A stretch of DNA of 38,500 nucleotides. Origin: an uncultured Mucispirillum sp. (lineage in GTDB: Bacteria; Chrysiogenota; Deferribacteres; Deferribacterales; Mucispirillaceae). The translations under genes were made by a program, and so were the position numbers. A model generated the notes under the pieces. That model did no database searches and was not told the DNA's origin. It was given only the letters and a program-made list of their open reading frames with translations. Location: positions 1 to 38,500 of the forward strand of contig CALVEY010000021.1 in the NCBI GenBank assembly GCA_944326705.1, in the 5' to 3' direction. Positions 6,922 to 14,553 of the stretch are shown piece by piece; position 1 is the first letter of the stretch; each line of letters opens with the position of its first letter.

Positions 6922-9075
6922 TTATAAATTTAATGTTTTATAATATTCTTTTAAATCATTTAATGTAATATCGTTCCACTTATCAAGTTTATTATTCCTT
7001 ATTAAATCCTTTGCTGCTAAAAATGCAAGGCTTTTAGCTATTACTGGGTAATAGGGGGTTTCTATCACTTTAATATTATTAGTATAGCTGACAGCTCTTA
7101 TTAATTTTTTTGCCTTATAAAAAATTGTTTTTATTTTAAGCATTTTATTGTTTTTATCCTGCAGAACTACACCTTCAATATCTACATCCAGACTGTTGTT
7201 ATAATAATCAGCAGTTTTTAATAAGTCAGCTTCATTATAGATTGTATCAAGCAGTTCTTTTCTAATAAAAAGATTTCCTGCAAGCTCATTTTTATAAACT
7301 AAGTCTTCTGTATTTGCTAAAATATCAAGCAGAATTATTTCTGATTTTTCAGCTTTTACAGGGTGGTCATTATCTTTTAAATGGATACATTCAAAAAGAA
7401 ATGTTACATTATATTTCCTGCTTATTTCTTTTATATATTCTTTCTGCTCTTTACTTAATAATTCTTCTATATATCTGTTGTACTTTTTCCCGTAAGCTAT
7501 TGATTTTGTAGCATACTCTAAATCTTTTGTAGTTTTATTATAAAAAACAATGCCTAAAAACCCATTATATTTTTTATAAACATAAACAGGATATTCTATA
7601 TCTTTTGCCCAGTTTTCTATTTTAGTATCTTCTTTTTCATTAATATTAAAAAACTTTATATATCCTCTGCCTGCGATTTCATTACTGTCTATATATTTAT
7701 ATAAGCCGCGGGCTTTAACTGTAACATCATTCCATATCCTTTTATGGAAAACATTTTTAGTAAAGTTTATAGATTTTATATTATGCTCAGTAAATTCTTT
7801 TTCCTGTATTATATCTTTTAAATTATTTTCAATTTTTTTGTTTTTCTTTGCAGGGTTATCATAAAGCCTTACATTTTTATCTTTTAAAGAAAAAGTAACA
7901 AGGGGGTCGCTATATTCTATATTACATTCAAGGCAGTAAGCATTATTATTAATTTTTATGCCATTTTCTAACCTGTCAGGAAAACAGTTTCTATGCCCAA
8001 AAATCTGTATTATATCAGGGTGATTTATCTGCCATTTATCTGCAACCTGTATATAGCTTTCATAAGTATCATCATCTTCTTTATAACCGTAAGTTTTTTT
8101 GCCGTTTAAAAAGCATGCAGGAAAATGATTATCCATATATTCAATACCTGCATGGTTTAAAAAATATTTCTGCCCGTTAAATTCAAAATAAATATAGTCT
8201 TTAATTTTATTAGATATTTTTCTAAGTGATTTTTTTATATTTTCAATTTCTTTTTCACTTTTCTTTTTTTCTATTTCTTCAATAGTTTTCTTAAAATTAT
8301 TACCACTGTAAGATTTATCAAAAGCCCAGTTAAAAAGCCTTAAATCGTGATTACCCATTATAAGATATACATTTTCTAACGATGCAAGCCATATTAATGA
8401 TTCTATTACTGATGTATTATCTTCGCCCCTGTCAATATAATCACCTAAAAATATATATGCTGTCTTTTTATTCTGCAGTATATTATTATCTTCTAAAAAC
8501 TTAGAAAATACTCCGTAACAGCCATGTAAATCTGGGATTACACATATATCATCATAATTATTAAAAGTATCTCTATCTATAACAAATCTGTCCCATTTCT
8601 GCACGGCTTTATATATATCTTTTTCATAACCTTTATGCTGTTTTTTTAATTCCTTAACTAAGATTTTATTTTTTTCAAGTTCTTTATATGGTATTATATT
8701 ATTGATTTTTCTTTTTCTTATATTTTTATTTTTTTCATCAAATTTATTATATCTTTCATAAATTACATATATAACTTTATATCTATACACTTCTACTAAA
8801 TCTAATATATCATTTAAATTATCAAAGCTTGTAATATCTAAAATAGTAGTCTGACCGTATGTCATTCTGTTTTCAAGTATCTGCATAAGCTGGCTGTATA
8901 TTGTTTCATTATTTTTATCATCAATATAGCTTGCAGTATCAAGATAAGGCATAAGGCTGCCATTCATTATACGAAGGGTGTCAATAGATATCGTTAAATG
9001 TTCCAGATTATATTTTTTTATATCATCATTTGGTTCAGTGCCACAAATACCTGTAAGAATAAAAAGTATCCGCAT
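6922..9075 (-). CDS. Kinase-phosphatase-RNA ligase fusion with degenerate kinase P-loop, 717 aa
   Basis: A three-domain nucleic-acid end-healing and sealing protein, in the domain order of bacterial Pnkp. Residues 1-165 have a T4-Pnk-like kinase fold: the acceptor-side D32-x2-R35 and LDIT (D80) and a lid with R120 and R122 are present, but the P-loop is GICGTEPND (9-17), without GKS/T. Residues 177-400 are a metallophosphoesterase with PDLHG (181-185), GDYIDRG (211-217), GNHD (241-244), NHAG (307-310) and GHR (360-362). Residues 450-717 are an RNA ligase of T4 Rnl1/tRNA ligase type: KFFN (474-477), nucleotidyl motif KYNG (K502), FLFEC (559-563), EGVVLQ (634-639) and LKIKT (646-650). It likely removes 3' phosphate or 2',3'-cyclic ends and ligates RNA; kinase activity is doubtful. 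No hen1 gene is adjacent. GGAG precedes the start. It appears monocistronic. Confidence 0.88.
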   Translation of the reverse strand: MRILFILTGICGTEPNDDIKKYNLEHLTISIDTLRIMNGSLMPYLDTASYIDDKNNETIYSQLMQILENRMTYGQTTILDITSFDNLNDILDLVEVYRYKVIYVIYERYNKFDEKNKNIRKRKINNIIPYKELEKNKILVKELKKQHKGYEKDIYKAVQKWDRFVIDRDTFNNYDDICVIPDLHGCYGVFSKFLEDNNILQNKKTAYIFLGDYIDRGEDNTSVIESLIWLASLENVYLIMGNHDLRLFNWAFDKSYSGNNFKKTIEEIEKKKSEKEIENIKKSLRKISNKIKDYIYFEFNGQKYFLNHAGIEYMDNHFPACFLNGKKTYGYKEDDDTYESYIQVADKWQINHPDIIQIFGHRNCFPDRLENGIKINNNAYCLECNIEYSDPLVTFSLKDKNVRLYDNPAKKNKKIENNLKDIIQEKEFTEHNIKSINFTKNVFHKRIWNDVTVKARGLYKYIDSNEIAGRGYIKFFNINEKEDTKIENWAKDIEYPVYVYKKYNGFLGIVFYNKTTKDLEYATKSIAYGKKYNRYIEELLSKEQKEYIKEISRKYNVTFLFECIHLKDNDHPVKAEKSEIILLDILANTEDLVYKNELAGNLFIRKELLDTIYNEADLLKTADYYNNSLDVDIEGVVLQDKNNKMLKIKTIFYKAKKLIRAVSYTNNIKVIETPYYPVIAKSLAFLAAKDLIRNNKLDKWNDITLNDLKEYYKTLNL

Positions 9076-9095
9076 ATATTACTCCGTTATTTAAA

Positions 9096-9115
9096 AAGTA
9101 TTTATTTAAATACTT
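9096..9115 (-). promoter_or_regulatory. Leader hairpin of the RNA repair gene
   Basis: An 8-base-pair AT-rich stem (aagtattt at 9096-9103, aaatactt at 9108-9115) lies about 20 bases upstream of the start codon and is flanked by T on the minus strand. It might attenuate transcription or modulate initiation. Evidence is structural only. Confidence 0.3.
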
Positions 9116-9153
9116 AAAAATAATATAAAGGATAAATTTAACAAAGAAAAGAT

Positions 9154-9189
9154 TAAAAGAAAATAGCTGGATAATTATACCCAGCTATT
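9154..9189 (-). terminator. Terminator of the TRL-like lipoprotein gene
   Basis: A 10-base-pair stem, aaatagctgg (9160-9169) and ccagctattt (9180-9189), is followed on the minus strand by ttcttttaat. It lies just past the stop codon at 9197. Confidence 0.7.
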
Positions 9190-9196
9190 TAAAAGA

Positions 9197-9499
9197 TTAG
9201 TTACCTGTAACGATTGTAGTTTGTTCGTTAAAAAGACCTAAAACAGAGAAAGTTTTTTTGTCAACTGTTTTAATTTCAGTAATGTTACCATTTTTAGCTG
9301 CTGCTTCAATAGAGCAGTCGCCAGTAGCTGCTATACCTAATACGCTTAAGCATTTAGCAGTTCCAGTTTTTGTTCCTCTGTCATTGCTTGTAGCGTTAAC
9401 TGGTGTTGTAACATTAGTGTATATACCGCCAACTAAACCAGCGCTGCTGCAGCCTGCTAAAAGACCAAGAAGTACAACTAAGATTAAAACTTTTTTCAT
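9197..9499 (-). CDS. TRL-like family lipoprotein, 100 aa
   Basis: A small envelope lipoprotein. Residues 1-16 form a signal peptide ending in the lipobox LLAGC, with C17 as the lipidated residue. The mature part matches the TRL-like pattern: GGIYTNVTTPV, then GTKTGTAKCLSVLGIAATGD, then SIEAAAKNG, and a final VLGLF. Members are membrane-anchored; a molecular role is not known to me. AGGTTTT-type spacing is weak, but a good promoter lies directly upstream (9553-9581) and a terminator follows, so it is a single-gene transcript, probably well expressed. Confidence 0.85.
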   Translation of the reverse strand: MKKVLILVVLLGLLAGCSSAGLVGGIYTNVTTPVNATSNDRGTKTGTAKCLSVLGIAATGDCSIEAAAKNGNITEIKTVDKKTFSVLGLFNEQTTIVTGN

Positions 9500-9552
9500 A
9501 AAATAAAACCTCCAAATTTATTTGTGTAACATATTAAAGTACACTAACATTA

Positions 9553-9581
9553 TGTATAGACATAATAAGTGTAGTTGTCAA
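9553..9581 (-). promoter_or_regulatory. Sigma-70 promoter of the TRL-like lipoprotein
   Basis: On the minus strand TTGACA (9576-9581) and TATACA (9553-9558) are 17 bases apart. It is back to back with the plus-strand promoter at 9613. Confidence 0.75.
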
Positions 9582-9612
9582 GAATTTTTTATTTTTTAAT
9601 GAATATTTGTGA

Positions 9613-9643
9613 TTGACAATAACTTTTATCAGTATTATATAAT
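9613..9643 (+). promoter_or_regulatory. Sigma-70 promoter of the ThrE-type exporter genes
   Basis: TTGACA (9613-9618) is followed by TATATA (9636-9641, spacing 17) or TATAAT (9638-9643, spacing 19). It is divergent from the lipoprotein promoter. Confidence 0.65.
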
Positions 9644-9672
9644 TTTTTTGTTTAAAAGTATAATGAGGTAGT

Positions 9673-10449
9673 ATGAAAACAGCAGATATTCATGAGCTGA
9701 GTAATTTTTTGCTTGATTATGCTGTAATGCTTATGCGTTCAGGAGCAAATACAGAAAGGACTGTCCGTAATGTTACAAGGATATCTAAATCTTTTGGTTA
9801 TGATGCAGCAATTGCAATTTTTCAAAGAAATATTACAATGACTATTCAAGACCCAGAAGATTCTTCTAAAAGACGCACATCAGTAAAACAGCAGATGCCC
9901 CACCATTTAAGTTTAAGTATTGTAAATGATTTAAGTGCATTAAGCTGGCAGTCTTTTGATACAGATATGTCTTTAAATGAAGTAAAAGAGCAGTATAATG
10001 AAATAGTGTCTAAGGCTCATTCATCTAACTTTATAGTATTAATTTTTGCATCATGTGCTATTGCTGCTTTCTGTGAACTTTTTGGCGGCGATTATTATGC
10101 TATGCTGATAGTTTTTCTTTCTACACTTGTAGCTTTTTCATTAAGGCTTTTTCTGCTAAAATTAAAGCTGGATGTAAGGGCTATGATAATAGCTGTTTCT
10201 TTTACTGCTTCCTTTGTATCTTATTTAATAGGCACATTTATTATATCTACAAATACATTAAATGTGGCAGTGTCTACAAGTGTATTATTTTTAATACCTG
10301 GTGTTCACATTATAAATTCAGTTACAGATATACTTGACGGCCATGTAATGACAGGGATAGCAAGGGCAGTAAGTGCTATGATACTTGTTATATGTATTGC
10401 AATAGGGCTTTATGCAACATTATCTTTAACAAACTGGTTGTTTTTATGA
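9673..10449 (+). CDS. ThrE-type threonine/serine exporter, large subunit (YjjP-like), 258 aa
   Basis: Inner-membrane protein of the ThrE_1 type. A soluble N-terminal part of about 115 residues carries the family-typical LMRSGANTERTVRNVTRI and RNITMTIQD segments, followed by about five membrane helices; LIPGVHIINSV is the conserved loop. In Corynebacterium ThrE the two halves are one protein; here, as with YjjP/YjjB, the C-terminal half is the next gene, overlapping by ATGA. Homologues export threonine and serine, or succinate in E. coli YjjPB, so the substrate is open. Confidence 0.88.
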   Translation: MKTADIHELSNFLLDYAVMLMRSGANTERTVRNVTRISKSFGYDAAIAIFQRNITMTIQDPEDSSKRRTSVKQQMPHHLSLSIVNDLSALSWQSFDTDMSLNEVKEQYNEIVSKAHSSNFIVLIFASCAIAAFCELFGGDYYAMLIVFLSTLVAFSLRLFLLKLKLDVRAMIIAVSFTASFVSYLIGTFIISTNTLNVAVSTSVLFLIPGVHIINSVTDILDGHVMTGIARAVSAMILVICIAIGLYATLSLTNWLFL

Positions 10450-10946
10450 TACACACAATATTATTTTCTTTAAATGAAGCACTTTTTGCAGCTATTGCAG
10501 CAGTTGGTTTTGCATTAATTAGTGACCCGCCTAAAAGGCTTATAATATTTACAGCAATCTTAGCAGCAGCAGGCAGAGGCTGCAGATATTTTTTAATAGA
10601 GCAGTATGGCATAGGTATATCTACTGCCACATTGATTGCTGCTGTAATAATAGGGTTTTTAGGGCTTTATATGGCAAATAAATTAAGATGTTCTATGGAA
10701 GTTGTATCTTTTCCTGCTCTTCTGCCAATGATTCCAGGACTTTATGCTTATGAAACTATTTTATCCATAGTGAAATACAGTCAGGCAGTAACTATTGCAG
10801 ATAAACAGGAAATTATTATAAGTATTTTTGATAACGGTATTGCTACATTATCTATTATTACAGCATTAGCAGTAGGTGTTACTATCCCTTTATTAATTTT
10901 CTATGAAAAATCATTTACAATGACCAGGAAAAAGAAGAAAAATTAA
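10446..10946 (+). CDS. ThrE-type exporter, small subunit (YjjB-like), 166 aa
   Basis: The second half of the split transporter (ThrE_2 type), with about five membrane helices and the conserved PALLPMIPGLYAYE segment. The start is the ATG at 10446, which overlaps the upstream stop as ATGA and gives translational coupling; a longer frame from 10392 is rejected. It ends in a basic tail (RKKKKN). It must pair with the upstream protein to form the full ten-helix exporter. Confidence 0.88.
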   Translation: MIHTILFSLNEALFAAIAAVGFALISDPPKRLIIFTAILAAAGRGCRYFLIEQYGIGISTATLIAAVIIGFLGLYMANKLRCSMEVVSFPALLPMIPGLYAYETILSIVKYSQAVTIADKQEIIISIFDNGIATLSIITALAVGVTIPLLIFYEKSFTMTRKKKKN

Positions 10947-10956
10947 TCTTTCTATT

Positions 10957-10974
10957 TTGGCACATCTCTTGCTA
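10957..10974 (+). promoter_or_regulatory. Sigma-54 (-24/-12) promoter of the flagellar operon
   Basis: TTGGCACATCTCTTGCTA contains TGGCAC (10958-10963), five bases, then TTGCT (10969-10973), with GG and GC exactly ten bases apart. This is essentially the RpoN consensus. It lies about 75 bases before flgB, so expression of the basal-body genes should need RpoN and an enhancer-binding activator such as an FlrC/FleQ-type protein. Confidence 0.85.
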
Positions 10975-11049
10975 GTAAATAAGCAAGTGAATGAAAAGTG
11001 AATTTAAAAGTGGCATTTGTATTGCTTATTAAAAAGTAAGAGGTGTGAA

Positions 11050-11466
11050 ATGATAGGGATTTTTGATAAAACTAAAGTAAATGATTTAAACTTTGCTCTT
11101 GATACTTTATCCGTAAAAAATAACGGTATATCAAGAAATATTGCAAATCAGGATACTCCAAAATATAAAGCTGTTAAACTTGTTTTCAGCGAAGTTATGG
11201 AAGAGTATTACTCTAATTCAAATAATCCTGTATCACTTAAACGCACTAACCCAATGCATATGCCGGTAGGGGATGAAGAATTAGACCCTAGGACATTAGT
11301 TCGTTTCCAAAACAACCCATCTATAAGAAATGACGGAAACGATGTTAACCTGGATTATGAAATGAGCCAGCAGGCAGAGGCAGAATTAAGATATAAACTG
11401 CTTTCTCAAATTGCAGGCAAAAAAGTGACAGGCCTTGTAGACTTAACTAAAACACAGGCTCAGTAA
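11050..11466 (+). CDS. flgB: Flagellar rod protein FlgB, 138 aa
   Basis: A proximal rod component exported by the flagellar type III apparatus. The rod-protein N-terminus is clear: a helix with LNFALDTLSVKNNGISRNIANQDTPKYKA, the ANxxTP motif of rod and hook proteins. The start is the ATG at 11050, six bases after AGAGGTG; the longer frame from 11017 lacks a site. It is first in the operon, behind the sigma-54 promoter, and followed 18 bases later by flgC. Confidence 0.92.
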   Translation: MIGIFDKTKVNDLNFALDTLSVKNNGISRNIANQDTPKYKAVKLVFSEVMEEYYSNSNNPVSLKRTNPMHMPVGDEELDPRTLVRFQNNPSIRNDGNDVNLDYEMSQQAEAELRYKLLSQIAGKKVTGLVDLTKTQAQ

Positions 11467-11484
11467 GAAGTGAAGGGGTAGAAA

Positions 11485-11889
11485 ATGAGTTATTTTGATG
11501 TATTAGATGTGGCAGCCACTGGGCTTTCTGCACAAAGAATAAGAATGAGTGTTTTATCTTCAAATATGGCAAATGCTAACACTACACGCACAGAAGACGG
11601 CGGACCATACAGGAAGAAAAATGTTATATTTAAACAAGTTTTAACTGGTGAGCATAAAGGTGGTGTTCAAGTTGATAAAATATATGAAGATACTAAACCG
11701 CCTCGCCTGCAGTATGACCCAACTCACCCAGACGCAAATGAAGAAGGTTATGTTGCTATGCCTAACATAAGCCCTGTTGAAGAAATGGTTAACCTTTTGG
11801 AAGCAGCAAGAGCTTATGAATCAAACTTAACTATTTTGCAGTCAGCTAAACAATTATCTAATGCTGCACTGGAAATTGGACGACAATAA
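11485..11889 (+). CDS. flgC: Flagellar rod protein FlgC, 134 aa
   Basis: A proximal rod protein. N-terminal FDVLDVAATGLSAQRIRMSV and LSSNMANANTTRTEDGGPYRK, then the C-terminal VNLLEAARAYESNLTILQ, are standard for FlgC. Length is normal. AAGGGG precedes the ATG. The following 136 bases contain three short tracts around aggaaa/ttttcct that could form weak stems but no gene. Confidence 0.95.
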   Translation: MSYFDVLDVAATGLSAQRIRMSVLSSNMANANTTRTEDGGPYRKKNVIFKQVLTGEHKGGVQVDKIYEDTKPPRLQYDPTHPDANEEGYVAMPNISPVEEMVNLLEAARAYESNLTILQSAKQLSNAALEIGRQ

Positions 11890-12025
11890 AAGTAGGAAAT
11901 TTTTTCCTAATGTGTAAATCAGGAAATTTGTGCCTTTTTATATGCGGCAAAATTTTCCTAATATAGATTTATATTGATAAGTAATTAAAAAGATTGTATA
12001 TTATATATAAAGATAGGAGCAGAAA

Positions 12026-12334
12026 ATGGCTGATATTAATAAACTGGATATTTTACTTCCAAACAGTCTTGAAACAAACTACAGCTCTACACAGCAGCCT
12101 TCTGTTGTGGAAGGGGACAGCTTCTCTGATATTTTAAAAACGGCACTTAATAGTGTGGATTCTGCTCAGCATAATGCAACAGCAGCTATTCAGCAGGCAC
12201 TTAATGGTGAAAATACCGATGTGCATGATACAATGATAGCTATGCAGAAAGCTGATACATCTCTTAAAATGATGATGGAAGTCCGCAACAAATTATTATC
12301 TGCTTATCAAGAAGTTATTAAAACTCAAGTGTAG
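12026..12334 (+). CDS. fliE: Flagellar hook-basal body protein FliE, 102 aa
   Basis: A small protein joining the MS ring to the rod. The C-terminal half has the family pattern: DVHDTMIAMQKADTSLKMMMEVRNKLLSAYQEV. GGAG lies upstream of the ATG. It sits between flgC and a small membrane protein gene, in the usual flgB-flgC-fliE-fliF order. Confidence 0.92.
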   Translation: MADINKLDILLPNSLETNYSSTQQPSVVEGDSFSDILKTALNSVDSAQHNATAAIQQALNGENTDVHDTMIAMQKADTSLKMMMEVRNKLLSAYQEVIKTQV

Positions 12335-12461
12335 TATAAATATACTTTGCTGCACTTGATTTTCTTATCCCTTTTGTAATGCGCTGTTATTTAATAATAT
12401 TACTGCGTAGTTACTATCTTTACATAAAATTTAACAATATTTTTGTAAATATGGAGCGAAA

Positions 12462-12668
12462 ATGCTGGATAAACAGTCTAGTTCTAAAGAAGAAAGCGTA
12501 TCTTCATTAAAATTATTATGGCAGTCACTGCCTTCAAATATGAGAATATTTGCTGTGGTTGTTTTTATTGTTTTAATATGCTCTGCTTTTTTTGTATTCT
12601 TTTTTGCAGGTGATGCAGTAAATGAATTAAAATTTATGAGCGAGCAGATTGATAATTATACAAAATAG
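12462..12668 (+). CDS. Small single-pass membrane protein in the flagellar operon, 68 aa
   Basis: I do not recognise the family. The protein has a polar N-terminus of about 28 residues rich in serine (QSSSKEESVSSL), one strong membrane helix at about 29-52 (FAVVVFIVLICSAFFVFFFA), and a short acidic C-terminal tail. GGAG precedes the ATG at good spacing. It is placed between fliE and fliF with gaps of 127 and 196 bases. Its position suggests a link to MS-ring or export-gate assembly, but function is unknown. FliO and FliL are membrane proteins of similar simplicity but do not match it. Confidence 0.7.
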   Translation: MLDKQSSSKEESVSSLKLLWQSLPSNMRIFAVVVFIVLICSAFFVFFFAGDAVNELKFMSEQIDNYTK

Positions 12669-12864
12669 CTTTTATTTTATATAAAATTCTGTATTTATTT
12701 CAGCTATATAAAATAATGCAGAAGTTTTTACAGTTAATACAGCATTATATGGTTAAATTTTAAAAAAAATACTTGTAACTGTTAAATAAATTTTATATAT
12801 TGCAGTATATGTCACTATATTTGTGCATAGTGTAACTTTATATATAGTATAGGAGCGACCATAT

Positions 12865-14553
12865 ATGGCGGTGCGTAATTTATCCACACAATTTTTAGAT
12901 ATCTGGGCAAAGCTTACAACATTGCAAAAAGTAGCAATTGGAGCTGCATCTGTTGCAGTGATTGCTGCTGTTACTGTTCTGCTTATCTGGGCTAATAAGC
13001 CAGCTTATAAACCACTTTACACTGAAATGACTCAAGAAGATGTTCAGGCAGTCAGTGACCAGTTACGCCAGCAGTCTGTTCCTTTTAGAGTAAACGGTAC
13101 ATCTATAGAAGTTCCACAGGAAAATGTATATAATGCCAGAATGATGCTTGCAGAGCAGGGGCTTCCTAAAACTCCGCCTGCTGCAGGGTTTGAGCTTTTT
13201 GATAAATCAAGTTTTGGTAAAACTGAGTTTATGCAGAATGTAGACTATCAAAGGGCACTGCAGGGTGAATTAAGCAATACTATTGCTACAATGGATAAAG
13301 TATTAGAAGCAAAAGTTCACTTAAGCATACCAAAAGAAAGACTTTTTGTTTCAGAAGAGCAGCAGGCAAAAGCATCTGTTGCATTAAAATTAAAACCAGA
13401 CCAAACATTAAGTGAAGATGAAGTCCGTTCTATCAGCCATTTAGTTGCTGCTGCTGTAAAAGGTCTTGAGCCTAAAAATATTCAGGTAGTTGATACCGCA
13501 GGTAATCTGCTTAGTGCTTTTATGACAGAAGCAAACGAGCCATACAGGCTTACTCAAAACCAGATAGCTTATGAAAGAGACCAGGAAAAATATATGGAAG
13601 AAAAGCTTAGAAATGCACTTCTTCCAATGCTTGGTGCAGATAATCCCTTTATAGTGAGAGTAAGTGTTGCTATGGATTTTTCTCAAAGAGAAGTTATAAG
13701 CGAAAAATTTGGCGATACACCAGTTACTCGTTCACAAAGAACACTAGAAATTAATTCAAAACAGACTGGTAAAGGTCCACAGGGTATTCCTGGTGTTGAA
13801 TCAAACCTGGCTGAGCCTGATATTTTAGTTGATGGTATTGTCAGCGAATACAGTAAGACAGATGAAACTACTAACTATGAAATAGATAAAACTGTTACAA
13901 GAGAAAATAAAGTTGGCGGTGAAATAAAAAGGCTAACGGTTGCAGTAGTTGTGGACGATAGACAAACTATAGAAACAGTAGACGGCACAAGACAGCTTGT
14001 GCGTAAACCTTGGACAGAAGATGAAATGACAAAACTCCGTGCCGCAGTTGCAGCTGCAGTTGGCTATGATGCAGGCAGGACAGATGTTATTGAAGTAACA
14101 AATATATCTTTTGATACAACAAAAGATGAAATAGATTTAATGGCAGAAGAGAGTGCTAAGCGTATGGAAATGATAAAACAAATTGCATCTTATGTAAGTG
14201 CTGTTGTAATTATCTTTATGTTTTGGCTGCTGATTTTACGCCCAATTATGAAAAGGATTGATAAATCTCGCGAAATTGATGAAGAAATGCTTGGTGAATC
14301 TGCCCTTGATGCTCAAATGGCAGGCCTTGATATTTCTGTTGGCGATGAAAGCGGTTTCCCTAAATCTGTTGAAGAATTAGAGCGTGAAATAGAGGCAGAA
14401 TTAGAAGAATCTACCCCTATTGATGTGGAAGCAGTAAAATCTAAAGTTATGTTGAAGAAAATTGAGGAACAGGCCAATGAAGACCCTGAGATGATAGCAA
14501 ACTTAGTAAAAGCTATGATTAAAAGCGGTAACGGTCAAGGGGGTAGTAACTAA
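12865..14553 (+). CDS. fliF: Flagellar M-ring protein FliF, 562 aa
   Basis: Forms the MS ring in the inner membrane, base of the flagellar motor and housing of the export gate. There is an N-terminal membrane helix (about 21-43), then the periplasmic ring-building region with PLYTEMTQEDVQAV, MLAEQGLP and VDYQRALQGEL, and a second membrane helix at about 442-463 followed by a cytoplasmic tail that binds FliG. Length is typical. GGAG sits eight bases before the ATG. The stop codon overlaps the fliG start by one base. Confidence 0.96.
   Translation: MAVRNLSTQFLDIWAKLTTLQKVAIGAASVAVIAAVTVLLIWANKPAYKPLYTEMTQEDVQAVSDQLRQQSVPFRVNGTSIEVPQENVYNARMMLAEQGLPKTPPAAGFELFDKSSFGKTEFMQNVDYQRALQGELSNTIATMDKVLEAKVHLSIPKERLFVSEEQQAKASVALKLKPDQTLSEDEVRSISHLVAAAVKGLEPKNIQVVDTAGNLLSAFMTEANEPYRLTQNQIAYERDQEKYMEEKLRNALLPMLGADNPFIVRVSVAMDFSQREVISEKFGDTPVTRSQRTLEINSKQTGKGPQGIPGVESNLAEPDILVDGIVSEYSKTDETTNYEIDKTVTRENKVGGEIKRLTVAVVVDDRQTIETVDGTRQLVRKPWTEDEMTKLRAAVAAAVGYDAGRTDVIEVTNISFDTTKDEIDLMAEESAKRMEMIKQIASYVSAVVIIFMFWLLILRPIMKRIDKSREIDEEMLGESALDAQMAGLDISVGDESGFPKSVEELEREIEAELEESTPIDVEAVKSKVMLKKIEEQANEDPEMIANLVKAMIKSGNGQGGSN

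Noticed and set aside
6922-9075. Frameshift explaining the missing P-loop
   Set aside because: The residues before and after the loop stay in register with the kinase fold and the loop has the expected length, so substitutions, not an indel, account for the change.
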